The notes beneath the pieces were generated by a model, which was not told where the DNA came from, ran no database searches, and was given only the letters and a program-made list of their open reading frames with translations. Shown in pieces: positions 1 to 8,085 of a stretch of DNA of 64,000 nucleotides (within the stretch, counting starts at the first letter, position 1; each line of letters opens with the position of its first letter). This DNA comes from Sphaerimonospora mesophila NBRC 14179 = JCM 3151 (lineage in GTDB: Bacteria; Actinomycetota; Actinomycetes; Streptosporangiales; Streptosporangiaceae). A program made the position numbers and the translations under genes. Location of the stretch: assembly GCA_001552515.1 (NCBI GenBank), contig BCRI01000019.1, positions 1-64,000 of the forward strand. Direction: 5' to 3'.

Positions 1-100
1 CCCGCCAGAAGGCACCAGCGCACGTGATCGACTGCATCGGTCACGGCTGTCGTGAGATGCCGGGACGGGCTGCTCACGGTGCCCGTGGAATCATGGCGGC

Positions 101-625
101 ATGCCGTACATAGCTGGCCTGGACGACGACGACACTCCGACCATTCATCCCGAGGCCTGGGTGGCACCGGGCGCGGTGGTAGTCGGGCGGGTGAGGCTCG
201 ATCGGGGGGCCAACGTCTGGTACGGCTCCGTGCTGCGGGGCGACGACGAGCGGATCGAGGTCGGCGCGGACTGCAACATTCAGGACCTGTGCTGCCTTCA
301 TGCGGATCCCGGAGAGCCCACGGTCCTGGACGACCGGGTGAGCCTGGGCCACCGAGCGATGGTCCACGGCGCCAGGGTGGAGACCGGGGCACTCATCGGG
401 ATCGGCGCGGTCGTGCTCGGCGGCGCGGTGATCGGAGCGGGTTCCCTGATCGCGGCCGGAGCCCTGGTCCCACCGGGCAGGAAGATCCCGGCGGGCGTCC
501 TGGTCGCCGGGATCCCCGCGAAGATCGTTCGCGAACTCACCGATGACGACCGGGCCTCCTTCGCCCAAACGCCGGAGCGATACCGGGCGAAGGCGCGCCG
601 CCATTCGCAGGCCGTGGAGTTGTGA
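101..625 (+). CDS. Gamma-class carbonic anhydrase family protein (CamH/PaaY-like)
   Basis: 174 aa, almost entirely left-handed beta-helix (hexapeptide repeats, about residues 15-150) with a short C-terminal helix. The three expected metal ligands are visible as His67, His84 and His89, the last two five residues apart as in Cam. Arg46 in VLRGDD and Gln61 in NIQD match conserved active-site positions. The acidic loop of archaeal Cam is missing, as in the CamH/PaaY group, so zinc binding is likely but anhydrase activity is not certain. The family forms trimers with metal sites between subunits. The ATG at 101 begins the fold directly; no good ribosome site is visible. It stands alone; the next gene is on the other strand. 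Confidence 0.9.
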   Translation: MPYIAGLDDDDTPTIHPEAWVAPGAVVVGRVRLDRGANVWYGSVLRGDDERIEVGADCNIQDLCCLHADPGEPTVLDDRVSLGHRAMVHGARVETGALIGIGAVVLGGAVIGAGSLIAAGALVPPGRKIPAGVLVAGIPAKIVRELTDDDRASFAQTPERYRAKARRHSQAVEL

Positions 626-687
626 TGCGTCTCGCGATGCGGCCGTTGTGAGGCCCAAGCCGCTTTCACAAGGCAAGCTTTCGTCAC

Positions 688-762
688 ACTGGCTTCGCTC
701 TGACTGGTTTGACTCCGACTGGCTCAGCTCCGACTGGCCTAACTCGAAGTGGTTTTACTCAG
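688..762. repeat. 15-bp tandem repeat, 5 copies
   Basis: Five degenerate 15-bp units of the form ACTGGNTNNNCTCNG run head to tail about 60 bp after the carbonic anhydrase stop codon, filling much of the space before the convergent neighbour. No gene is seen in 626-777. Confidence 0.8.
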
Positions 763-777
763 CGAAGTCGGCGCGGG

Positions 778-1932
778 CTATGGGACGCGGGCTTTCATGA
801 TGAGTGTTCCCACCAGCGGTCTGTGGTCGGAAAGCTCAGGCCGAGTCTTGATCACCTCGGCACCCGCCGTACGGTAGTCGTCCTCACTGGCGAAAATGTA
901 GTCGATCTTTCGGCCGCCCCTGGTCGTGGGTGCGGCCGCCCGGTCGGTTTCGCCATTCGGCACCGCATCCACCTCGGTGTATTCGCCCTTGCCCAGGCCG
1001 TACACGGGAGCGAGCTGACGGTCCTCGGGCAGACGATTGAAGTCACCGCTCAGGATCACCGGACTGCGACCGGCGTACCGCGCGACGATGTCGATTACCT
1101 GGCGGGGGGATTCGGTGTCCGAGATGTGTGTCACGCAGCATACTGAGCGGCGGGGGCCCGTGGTGGTTCGCGCGCATAGCAGGCCACGCGGGTGAATCGT
1201 GGTGTTCTCGCTGGCCGGAGCCCGGTCAACCCTTAGCATCCGCCGCAGCGGAGCTCCGTCGACTCGGCCTTTCAGCACCAGGGCCATGCCGAAGCGCTTT
1301 CCATCCGGCGGCGGCGTGGCCTTCGTGGTGAGGAGGTCGCTCCACAGCCGACGGCATTTGTTCCCGCCGCCCCGGGCTATGCCGTACCAGACCATCCGGT
1401 AGTGGGGAAGCTCACGCTTCAGGAGGTTCACCTGGGCGTAGCACATCTCCGTGAAGGAGGCGACGTCCACTTTCCGGCTCCGGATGAGCCCGGCTACCCG
1501 GCTCGCCCACAGCTTGCGCCGTCCCCGGGTCAGATTGCGGGTGCAGGTGCCGTCTCGGTTGTCGGCCGCGCAGACGTTATAGGTCAGTACGTTGACCCGG
1601 TGTCCGCCGGCCCCGGACCTGTTCTCGAGTCTGCCACCGACACGACCGCCGACACGGCCATCACTCCTGCCACCGACACGGCCGTCAGTCCTGGCGCCGA
1701 CACGGCCGTCGGCACGGCTGTCGGCGGCCCCGGAGCCTCCGGGCACGCCCCGGGCGCCGGCGTGCCCAACGGTCGTGGTGCAGGCCACCGTCATCGAGAT
1801 GACCGCGAAACCGGCGACCACCACCAGCACCGGCCATCCAGTCCGGTCATGAGCGACAAATCCCCCCATAACCGGTGACATAGCCAGAAATCGATCAACC
1901 CACCCAGGCGCCAGTGGTGAAATTTCCGACAT
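778..1932 (-). CDS. Endonuclease/exonuclease/phosphatase-fold protein, exported
   Basis: 384 aa if the start at 1932 is used; the start is uncertain (other ATGs at 1881 and 1869, none with a clear ribosome site). An N-terminal hydrophobic segment (about residues 33-52) suggests a signal anchor or signal peptide. A degenerate repeat segment rich in DGRVGGR follows, then the fold. LTYNVCAADN near its start, SGDFNRLPED in the middle and SDHRPL at the end are the metal and catalytic motifs of the DNase I/sphingomyelinase superfamily. The substrate cannot be read from the sequence (nucleic acid, phosphoinositide or sphingolipid). The start overlaps the upstream mannosyltransferase by 38 bp, suggesting co-transcription. 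Confidence 0.8.
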   Translation of the reverse strand: MSEISPLAPGWVDRFLAMSPVMGGFVAHDRTGWPVLVVVAGFAVISMTVACTTTVGHAGARGVPGGSGAADSRADGRVGARTDGRVGGRSDGRVGGRVGGRLENRSGAGGHRVNVLTYNVCAADNRDGTCTRNLTRGRRKLWASRVAGLIRSRKVDVASFTEMCYAQVNLLKRELPHYRMVWYGIARGGGNKCRRLWSDLLTTKATPPPDGKRFGMALVLKGRVDGAPLRRMLRVDRAPASENTTIHPRGLLCARTTTGPRRSVCCVTHISDTESPRQVIDIVARYAGRSPVILSGDFNRLPEDRQLAPVYGLGKGEYTEVDAVPNGETDRAAAPTTRGGRKIDYIFASEDDYRTAGAEVIKTRPELSDHRPLVGTLIMKARVP

Positions 1933-3190
1933 TGATTGCCATGACCGGTGCAGCGACCGATAGGTAGGCCATGAAAACCCAGGGCTTTCGTGCTCCGGCG
2001 ATGCCGATCGACAGGTAGAGCGGCCACCACAGCAGCGAGGCTCGGCCCACCGACATATAGAAGGACGACATCGCGAGCAGCGCCACGGCCTGCGGCGCGA
2101 GATAGGCCAACTCGGCCCACCGGCGACGGACGAGCTGCCAGATGATCAGCACCACCAGCACGGCGGCCGCCAGGATCTCCTCACGATAGGACGTCTGCAG
2201 GCTCACCGGGTCTTCCAGCGAGCGCTGCCACGTGTTCTTGAGCACGGTCCAGGGCAGTTCCGCGTATCGACCCCAGTACTCCGCCTCGACGTGCTTCCAC
2301 TCCAGCGGGTTTCCCGTACGACCCCACAAATAGAGCATGTAGGCCAGCACCGGCACCCCCGGCAGCGCCAGCCAGGGTGCCTTGCGCCAGCCGACGCCGC
2401 GCAGACCATTGCGTGCGACGAGGAACATTACGGCCAGACCGAGGGCGAGGAAGAGCCCGGAGATGCGGACACACGACGCGAAAGCCGCACAGACGGCGGC
2501 GGCCTCCCAACGGCCCTTGCGGGCCAGCAGCCACGCGGGGATGGCCAGCGCGAGGAACGGCGCCTCCGAATACCCCGCGAGCATGAACACCGCGAAGGGG
2601 CTGAGGAAGAACGCCAGTACGGTCCAGACGCCGCTGCCCTCGTGGTACGACTCGCTCAGCCGCGACAGCGCCACCGCCACGACGGCGCTCGCGACGAACG
2701 AGACCAGGACGATCGCGAGACTCCAGTCCTCGATGACCACGTGCATGGAGCGCAGGAGCAGTGGCAGGCCCGGGAAGAAGGCGGTGAGCTTCGGCGCGTC
2801 GGGCATGTCCGGCGGGCCGTCATAGCCGTACTGGGCGATGGCGATGAAATTGTCGGAGTCCCACGGCGTGAGCCGGTCGAGGATGGGAGCCTCCGTACGG
2901 CCGGGGGCCGCCAGAACCATGTAGATGTACGTGGCGACGTGCCAGAAGAACCAGATGAGCAGGGCCGTACGGTCACCCGGGCGGGACAGGACCCGTGACG
3001 ACATCCCAGATGAAGACGACATGGCGCTGGAAATGCGGGATGACAGGTCAGGCCGCGGCGGCGGGTCCACCCGCCCGCCGTCAGGCTCCGCCGCGTCCTC
3101 GGCAGCCACGCCGCGGGCAACCGTACTCTCCGACGCGGCGTCGTCGGAGACCGTCTCCTGCTCGGACCCCCTGCGCTGATTCTCCGTCAC
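1895..3190 (-). CDS. PIG-V-like membrane mannosyltransferase
   Basis: Up to 431 aa. The first 70 or so residues are charged, Ser-rich and probably disordered; about ten hydrophobic segments follow. The loop after the first membrane helix carries the WDSDNF...IAQYGY pattern typical of PIG-V/GT-C mannosyltransferases, which use polyprenyl-phosphate sugars at the membrane. FFPGLPLLLR and the FMLAGYSEAPF loop also fit the family. The actinobacterial role is unknown; transfer of mannose to a lipid or protein outside the membrane is the likely reaction class. It overlaps the downstream nuclease-fold gene, so the two form one unit. Confidence 0.82.
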   Translation of the reverse strand: MTENQRRGSEQETVSDDAASESTVARGVAAEDAAEPDGGRVDPPPRPDLSSRISSAMSSSSGMSSRVLSRPGDRTALLIWFFWHVATYIYMVLAAPGRTEAPILDRLTPWDSDNFIAIAQYGYDGPPDMPDAPKLTAFFPGLPLLLRSMHVVIEDWSLAIVLVSFVASAVVAVALSRLSESYHEGSGVWTVLAFFLSPFAVFMLAGYSEAPFLALAIPAWLLARKGRWEAAAVCAAFASCVRISGLFLALGLAVMFLVARNGLRGVGWRKAPWLALPGVPVLAYMLYLWGRTGNPLEWKHVEAEYWGRYAELPWTVLKNTWQRSLEDPVSLQTSYREEILAAAVLVVLIIWQLVRRRWAELAYLAPQAVALLAMSSFYMSVGRASLLWWPLYLSIGIAGARKPWVFMAYLSVAAPVMAINVGNFTTGAWVG

Positions 3191-3299
3191 GATGGCCTAT
3201 TCCATACGCCGGGAAAGGGTTATGCCAAGAGGTTACGATCACTTTGTGACCGCCCATCGCCTCATTCGGCGTTCCGGCAGGTCAGCCTGTTGCACTATA

Positions 3300-3505
3300 T
3301 GAAACTTGCAGCGCGGAACTACCGCGGAGCCACCGCCGAACCACTGCCGAACCACTCCCGAAACTACCCCGGAGCCACTGCGGCAGTGACGCGGCAATGC
3401 CGTGGCGGTGCTGTGGCAGGGCCATGGTAGGACCGTGGCGGTGCTGTGGCAGGGCCGTGGCGGTGCTGCGGCGGAGCCGTGGTAGGACCGTGGCGGTGCC
3501 GCGCG
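3300..3505. repeat. Composite tandem repeat between divergent genes
   Basis: The 340-bp gap between the divergent mannosyltransferase and the 3531 gene is largely repeat. From 3300 to about 3390 there are 11-12-bp units resembling CCGAACCACTG. From 3400 there are 33-bp units that begin CCGTGGCGGTGCTGTGGCAG, at 3400 and 3433, with a partial copy at about 3488. No promoter could be picked out with confidence because of the repeats. Confidence 0.75.
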
Positions 3506-3530
3506 ACCACTGCGGAACTAGCATGGCCGC

Positions 3531-4949
3531 GTGTGGTGGGACGGGTTCACGGCGACGGAACGGGATGTTCGCGCCATGGTCGGTGATCCGCGTTGGATCA
3601 CGCTTCCGCCGATCACGAAGACCCAGGCCATCGCCCAGCGCGTGCTGACCACTCCGGACGGCTCGCAGTGGGTGTTCGGCGCACACGCCCGGTGGTACCG
3701 GCTCGACCGCGCCGACGGCCGCTGGCATCTGTCCGCTCCTCCGTCGCATCCCGCGCTCAGGTCGGCCGCACGCCCGGGAGCACCCGGAGCGCCCCGAGCC
3801 CCGGGAACACCGATGGCGCCGGGAGTATTCGGGACGGTGACACCGCCGGTGCCGCCCCAGTTGATCCCCACGGGTCCCGACTTCGCCTACGACCGGGGGT
3901 CCGTTCAGGCGTTCGTGGGGCCCGACGTGCCGCATGACGTCACCGAGGGGATCCGGGTGCTGATCAAGACCCATCGGGGCGCACCGCTCGATGAGTTCCC
4001 CCTGACCGGAGGGTTCGGGGAGGTCTTCGCCCGGGATGTCGCCGGAACGATCGCGGCCATCTGGGGCACGATCATGTGGTGCGCCTACGCGCCCGCCTTC
4101 GACGGCAACGAGGTGCTGCTGTCGACTTTCGGCGAGTTCTTCGCCCGGCCGCTACCGGGTGACGACTGGGTGCGCTGGCTGCCGATGGGGTCCTTCGACG
4201 CTCTTGTGACCATCTACGTCGAGCGGATGCGGTCGGGAGCCGAGCAGGCCGGCCTCCACCTGGCGAGCGTGATGGCCGAGACCGCGGCCGTGCTGCGCGC
4301 GGACGCCCGGTTCCGCCCACGGGCCGACGCCCTGCTCGCGATGGTCGGACCGCTGTCCGCCCAGCCCTGGCTCGACCACCAGGCTCTCCACGCCGGTGCC
4401 GTACGGCAGGCCTGGCTGGCACGCTGTCCGCCGCACCTGGTCGCGGCGACGCTGCCCGAGCTCTCGGCCGGGGACCACTTCCTGCACAGTCTGTACGACA
4501 TGGTGGAGGCGCTGGGCTACCTGGCCGCACGCGGGGTCGATCCCAGAACGGCCGCCGCCGCGCTGCTCGCCGCCGACGTGGCGGGGGTGTGCGGCACAGC
4601 GGAACCACATTGGGCGCCCGGCGCCTCCGGCACCGCGGACATCGTGACGCGCATCTACCCGTGGATCGACGACGAGTTGCGTGACGCGCTGTATGCCTCG
4701 CTTTCGGATCCACGGCATCCGCTGCGCGGGTGCTGGCCGCGAAACGGCACCCTCCCGGTCGCGATTCTTCCCCCCGACCGGGACACCGCTGCCGCACTGC
4801 TCGGCTCTGCCTACGCCACCGGGCTGGCCTGGTGCCGGCTCACCGGCACCTCGACCCCGACGAACGGTTTCGCCGTCTGCCGGGCGGTCGTCCAGTGCCT
4901 GATCCACGAGCGCGACGATCCGCTCCCCCCGTCGTGGGCGGGGTCATAG
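3531..4949 (+). CDS. Hypothetical protein, 472 aa
   Basis: Not recognised. The chosen start is the GTG at 3531, beginning MWWDGF. Residues 1-70 look like a small beta domain with many aromatic residues (WITLPP, QWVFGAHARWYRL). Residues 80-110 are Pro/Ala/Gly-rich linker. The rest is mainly helical without membrane segments or a known catalytic motif: two helical repeats around 160-330, and a C-terminal part with several Cys and Trp. Codon use and third-position GC are normal for the window, so it is a real gene. It could be a scaffold or adaptor protein; nothing supports an enzyme call. Confidence 0.75.
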   Translation: MWWDGFTATERDVRAMVGDPRWITLPPITKTQAIAQRVLTTPDGSQWVFGAHARWYRLDRADGRWHLSAPPSHPALRSAARPGAPGAPRAPGTPMAPGVFGTVTPPVPPQLIPTGPDFAYDRGSVQAFVGPDVPHDVTEGIRVLIKTHRGAPLDEFPLTGGFGEVFARDVAGTIAAIWGTIMWCAYAPAFDGNEVLLSTFGEFFARPLPGDDWVRWLPMGSFDALVTIYVERMRSGAEQAGLHLASVMAETAAVLRADARFRPRADALLAMVGPLSAQPWLDHQALHAGAVRQAWLARCPPHLVAATLPELSAGDHFLHSLYDMVEALGYLAARGVDPRTAAAALLAADVAGVCGTAEPHWAPGASGTADIVTRIYPWIDDELRDALYASLSDPRHPLRGCWPRNGTLPVAILPPDRDTAAALLGSAYATGLAWCRLTGTSTPTNGFAVCRAVVQCLIHERDDPLPPSWAGS

Positions 4950-4972
4950 CCGTACCACCCCAAGATCCGAGA

Positions 4973-5026
4973 GTTGGTGATATTTCCGTCTTACCCGCTT
5001 AGCAATCCTTTCCCACCATCACCAAC
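4973..5026. other. Long-loop inverted repeat after the 3531 gene
   Basis: GTTGGTGAT at 4973-4981 is the exact complement of ATCACCAAC at 5018-5026, with a 36-nt loop and no T tract. It lies 24 bp past the stop of the unknown gene and could be a weak terminator or a binding site. The rest of 4950-5176 shows nothing else recognisable. Confidence 0.4.
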
Positions 5027-5176
5027 CGTTTCATCAAATCGTGATCCCGCTATCGCGGAAATGGTCACGGGGGGACGGATGACGCCCGGCGGAATGGTCC
5101 CGATGGGCCATGTCCCGGAAAGGTACCCGGACGTAACCTCGTGATGGGTGTTGGCTGCGGAAGGAAGGACGACGCG

Positions 5177-5338
5177 GTGGGGCACGACGACCTGGACTCT
5201 CGGGTCCATGACCGTGTCGCGTTGGACGAGATCGCGCTCTATGCCGAGGTGCTGGAGGCCGTGAACATCGCAGACGACCGACTGACCTTGGAAGAGCTCG
5301 ACAACGCGCTGGGGTTGCGGACTTCGGCGAGCCACTGA
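5177..5338 (+). CDS. Small conserved acidic protein, 53 aa
   Basis: The start is the GTG at 5177, because AAGGAAGGA at 5161-5169 is placed as a ribosome site about 8 nt before it; an upstream ATG at 5141 has none. The product begins MGHDDLDSRVHDRV, then two amphipathic helices (DEIALYAEVLEAVNIAD and LTLEELDNALGL). That helix-turn-helix arrangement resembles small actinobacterial proteins of unknown role. It is followed at once by a strong terminator, so it is transcribed as a single short unit. The function is unknown. Confidence 0.7.
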   Translation: MGHDDLDSRVHDRVALDEIALYAEVLEAVNIADDRLTLEELDNALGLRTSASH

Positions 5339-5349
5339 AGCCATAGCGG

Positions 5350-5387
5350 CCGCCCCGGACTCCTCTCGACGAGTCCGGGGCGGTTTT
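5350..5387 (+). terminator. Intrinsic terminator of the 53-aa gene
   Basis: A perfect 13-bp stem (CCGCCCCGGACTC at 5350-5362 with GAGTCCGGGGCGG at 5371-5383), an 8-nt loop and four T. It starts 11 bp after the stop codon. Confidence 0.9.
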
Positions 5388-5460
5388 CGCCGCTACTCCA
5401 CGGCACGGCCCCGAACGGGGCGAGCTCAGGCCATACGGTTCCGTACGGAACCATTCCGGC

Positions 5461-5742
5461 TCACGACCGGACGAGACGGGCGATGGCGGCCGAGGCCTCC
5501 TTCACCTTCTCCTCCGCCTGCGGTCCACCGTGGCTCACTGCCTCCGCGACACAGTGCCCGATGTGGTCCTCCAACAGCCCGAGGGCCACGGCCTGCAGTG
5601 CGCGGGTGGCCGCGGAGACCTGGGTGAGGATGTCGATGCAGTACGCATCCTCCTCGACCATCCGCTGCAGCCCGCGGATCTGGCCCTCGATCCGGCGCAG
5701 GCGGGTGAGGTATGCCTGCTTGTCCCCGCTGTACCCGTGCAT
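5461..5742 (-). CDS. csoR: CsoR-family metal-sensing repressor
   Basis: 93 aa, the usual length of this all-helical DNA-binding family. The Cu(I) ligand triad is present as Cys35 (DAYCID), His60 (LEDHI) and Cys64 (GHC). The N-terminal helix RLRRIEGQIRGLQRM is the family signature. CsoR proteins release DNA when they bind Cu(I); closely related members sense Ni or persulfides, but the C-H-C set favours copper. The ATG at 5742 begins the conserved region; a longer open frame upstream is not coding. No copper exporter or chaperone gene is next to it, which is unusual, so the target may be distant or be csoR itself. Confidence 0.88.
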   Translation of the reverse strand: MHGYSGDKQAYLTRLRRIEGQIRGLQRMVEEDAYCIDILTQVSAATRALQAVALGLLEDHIGHCVAEAVSHGGPQAEEKVKEASAAIARLVRS

Positions 5743-5751
5743 GCCCCCACC

Positions 5752-5768
5752 ATACCCTCTCCCCGTAT
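5752..5768. promoter_or_regulatory. Possible CsoR operator
   Basis: Seventeen bases with ATAC and GTAT ends around a pyrimidine-rich centre (minus strand ATACGGGGAGAGGGTAT), 10 bp upstream of the csoR start. CsoR sites are GC-centred inverted repeats with this kind of end, so autoregulation is plausible. The match is by eye only. Confidence 0.4.
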
Positions 5769-5843
5769 CGAAACCCGGTGTCGAAGCCCATATCGCACCC
5801 CTTATCGACCCCCCATATCGCCCCCATGTCAACACCGGGGAGT

Positions 5844-5895
5844 GACGCCGGAAGACGACGCCGGGAGACGACGCCGGAAGATGACGCCGGGCCGC
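5844..5895. repeat. 13-bp tandem repeat, 4 copies
   Basis: Four units like GACGCCGGAAGAC run up to the last bases before the glycosyltransferase stop codon at 5898. A separate loose TATCG-containing repeat lies at 5764-5826, upstream of csoR. Confidence 0.8.
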
Positions 5896-5897
5896 GG

Positions 5898-6974
5898 CTA
5901 CTCCCGAGAGCGCAGGCCGTACATCAGTTCCTGCCAGCGGCCGACGATGGCGGGCGCCGCGTGCGCCGACGCGGACTCCAGCGCACCGGCGGCGAGCGCC
6001 ATGCGGCGGCGCTCGTCGTCGACGAGCCCGAGCAGTGCCCCGGCGTACGACTCGATCTCGTCGTCGCCTTCGGGGACCAGGACGCTGTCCCGTCCGGGAC
6101 GCAGGAAACCCCGTGGGCCGCGCGCCCCGTCGAACCCGACTATCGGCACCCCGCAGCTCAGCGCCTCGATCACCGCCATCCCGAGCACCTCCTGTCTGGA
6201 CGGCACCGCGATGATGGACGCCTTGGCGAACTCGCCCGGCAGATCGGGCGTGACGCCCATGAAGTAGACGTGGTTGTGCAACTCGAGCTCCTGGACCAGG
6301 GCACGCAGCCGCCGTTCCTCGGGCCCACTGCCATAGAGCCGCAGCCGCCAGTCCGGGCGCTTGTCCGCGACTATCGCGAACGCGCGGATGAGCCGGTCGT
6401 ACGCCTTGCCCCGCACCAACCGGCCGCCCGCGCTGACGATCCTGTTGTCCATGCGCGAACGCGGCCACGGCCCCGTCGGGAGCGCGTCCGGGATGGCGTG
6501 TACGGACAGATCATCCTCAAGTAGGTCGGCCCACTCCTCCCGTCCGCTCTCCGTGCTGGTCACGACGGCGTCCAGGCGCGGATAGAAGCGCTGGACGGGG
6601 CCCGGTACGGCCGGCCGGGTCCACTCCCGCGCGATGCGGATGACGTGCCGCGGCGCGTGCCTGGCCGCCTGGACGCTCAGCGTCGGCCGGGCGGTCACCA
6701 GCACCTCGCTGCGCAGCCCGCGCAGCATTCGCCACAGGGCGACCTCGGTGCGCATCTGCCCGCGTGGCAGCAGCCTGCGTGCGCGGGGACGGGCGTCCAC
6801 CAGCCACCGCATCGTGACCCGACGGTCGACGGGGAAGAAGGGCGTCTCCCTGGTCCGCCGTACGCTCACCACCTCCACCTCGTGCCGTGCGGCGAGTTCT
6901 CCCGCGAGGTTCAGGGTGGCGCGGACGTCTCCGCGCATGCCGTACGCCGAGGGCACCAGGAAGGTGATCTTCAC
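5898..6974 (-). CDS. GT4-family glycosyltransferase
   Basis: 358 aa, cytoplasmic or membrane-associated, GT-B fold. The N-terminal Rossmann half starts MKITFLVPSAYGMRGDVR with the glycine-rich acceptor loop. The C-terminal half carries SAGGRLVRGKAYD, LYGSGPEERRL and PSRQEVLGMAVIEALSCG, the last holding the E-x7-E nucleotide-sugar motif. The donor and acceptor are not deducible; the family builds polysaccharide, glycolipid or glycosylated metabolites. The GTG start at 6974 overlaps the stop of the upstream gene by 4 bp (GTGA), so the two are translationally coupled. Confidence 0.88.
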   Translation of the reverse strand: MKITFLVPSAYGMRGDVRATLNLAGELAARHEVEVVSVRRTRETPFFPVDRRVTMRWLVDARPRARRLLPRGQMRTEVALWRMLRGLRSEVLVTARPTLSVQAARHAPRHVIRIAREWTRPAVPGPVQRFYPRLDAVVTSTESGREEWADLLEDDLSVHAIPDALPTGPWPRSRMDNRIVSAGGRLVRGKAYDRLIRAFAIVADKRPDWRLRLYGSGPEERRLRALVQELELHNHVYFMGVTPDLPGEFAKASIIAVPSRQEVLGMAVIEALSCGVPIVGFDGARGPRGFLRPGRDSVLVPEGDDEIESYAGALLGLVDDERRRMALAAGALESASAHAAPAIVGRWQELMYGLRSRE

Positions 6975-7927
6975 ACTCCCACCTCAAGCCGCAACTCGTC
7001 GTCGATGGTGAAGGCGGGTCTGATGGGAACGCCGTCCATCAGGGCATGGGGGTAGGGGACCCGGCGCCGCTTGCCCTCGACGTCGTCGAGCCGGGCGCCC
7101 AGCGGCAGCCGCCGGCCCATCCCGTCGACGTCCAGGTGCGGCACCCAGACGCCCTGGCCGTTCGGGGTGGCGGCGAGCACGTCGCACAGCGACAGCGCGG
7201 CGTGGAACCGGACCCCGTGGACGGTGGCCGCGACGACGATCTGGGGTGCGGCCCCCGCGGTCTCGGCCGGTAGGTCACCGTGCAGTAGGTCACCGTGCAG
7301 TAGGCCACCGTGCAGTGGGTCACCGTGCAGTAGGTCACCGTTCGGCAAGTCGCCGTCCAGGTTGGCGAGCCGCATGGTCAGCCTGGCCTCGTGATGCTGC
7401 TCGTCGTCGCCGAGGCCGGTGTAGGCGAGCAGCCCGGTCACCTCGAACCGCCCTTCCCGGAACCACACCGCCCGGACATCCGCGATCGGCTCGGCGTGAT
7501 CGATCTTGATGGCCAGGAAGCCGTTGCGGGTGCGATAGGTGCGGTAGGCCATCGTGCGCCGCCCCAGCGCGTACGCGTCGAGCCGGTCGAGCGAGAAGCC
7601 CGGGTCGACGCTCCGGATCCGGGTCCGGGAGTCGCCCTGCTGGAGATAGGCGTCCCATCGACCGGGGGTGAGCGCCAGCGGCGCGAGCGAGACCGCGACG
7701 CTCGCGTCCGACGTCCGCAGGCGCCCGCTCCGCCGGTCCGTGGACCGCTCGCCGTCGGGGGAACCAAGTGTCACGTGACGTTCCACCCCGCTGCCCCGCT
7801 GGCGCAGGACGAGCAGGGTGCCGTCGGCCAACGGCTCCTCGACGGCGATCCGGAGGGAGAGGACATCGGCCAGGGTGACCTCCGCGTCGGTGACGACCAA
7901 CCCCGTCAACCTCGTTGCCGAGCGCAC
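6971..7927 (-). CDS. Hypothetical protein coupled to the GT4 gene
   Basis: 318 aa, no signal peptide or membrane helix. It is mainly beta-strand and looks like repeated beta-sandwich modules (about residues 10-115 and 140-270). Proteins of this kind often lie next to glycosyltransferases in actinobacterial glycan loci; a glycan-handling role is inferred only from the overlap with the GT4 gene. Residues about 193-217 are five copies of a GDLLH-type pentapeptide, encoded by a 15-bp tandem repeat at 7276-7350 that keeps the frame. The repeat probably makes a flexible or lengthened loop and may vary between strains. Confidence 0.7.
   Translation of the reverse strand: MRSATRLTGLVVTDAEVTLADVLSLRIAVEEPLADGTLLVLRQRGSGVERHVTLGSPDGERSTDRRSGRLRTSDASVAVSLAPLALTPGRWDAYLQQGDSRTRIRSVDPGFSLDRLDAYALGRRTMAYRTYRTRNGFLAIKIDHAEPIADVRAVWFREGRFEVTGLLAYTGLGDDEQHHEARLTMRLANLDGDLPNGDLLHGDPLHGGLLHGDLLHGDLPAETAGAAPQIVVAATVHGVRFHAALSLCDVLAATPNGQGVWVPHLDVDGMGRRLPLGARLDDVEGKRRRVPYPHALMDGVPIRPAFTIDDELRLEVGV
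7276..7350. repeat. In-frame 15-bp tandem repeat, 5 copies
   Basis: Units CACCGTGCAGTAGGT and near-copies, in phase with the minus-strand gene so that each adds one GDLLH-like pentapeptide. The last copy is the most diverged. Confidence 0.85.
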
Positions 7928-8085
7928 CGTCCAGCTCCCTCCCCGTCGATTGAGCCAACGTTGAGGTTACCGTGATTCTCCTGTTATGTGGAGAAAGACT
8001 TTGTCGCCGTCACCAGATAAACCCCACTTTCTCGCGGATTGACACACCGCCTACACAAATAGTGCATTCTTTCCGCAAAGACGCT

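Noticed and set aside
1620-1740. Separate repeat element in the nuclease-fold gene
   Set aside because: Degenerate in-frame coding repeat (DGRVGGR) without sharp units; noted in the gene entry only.
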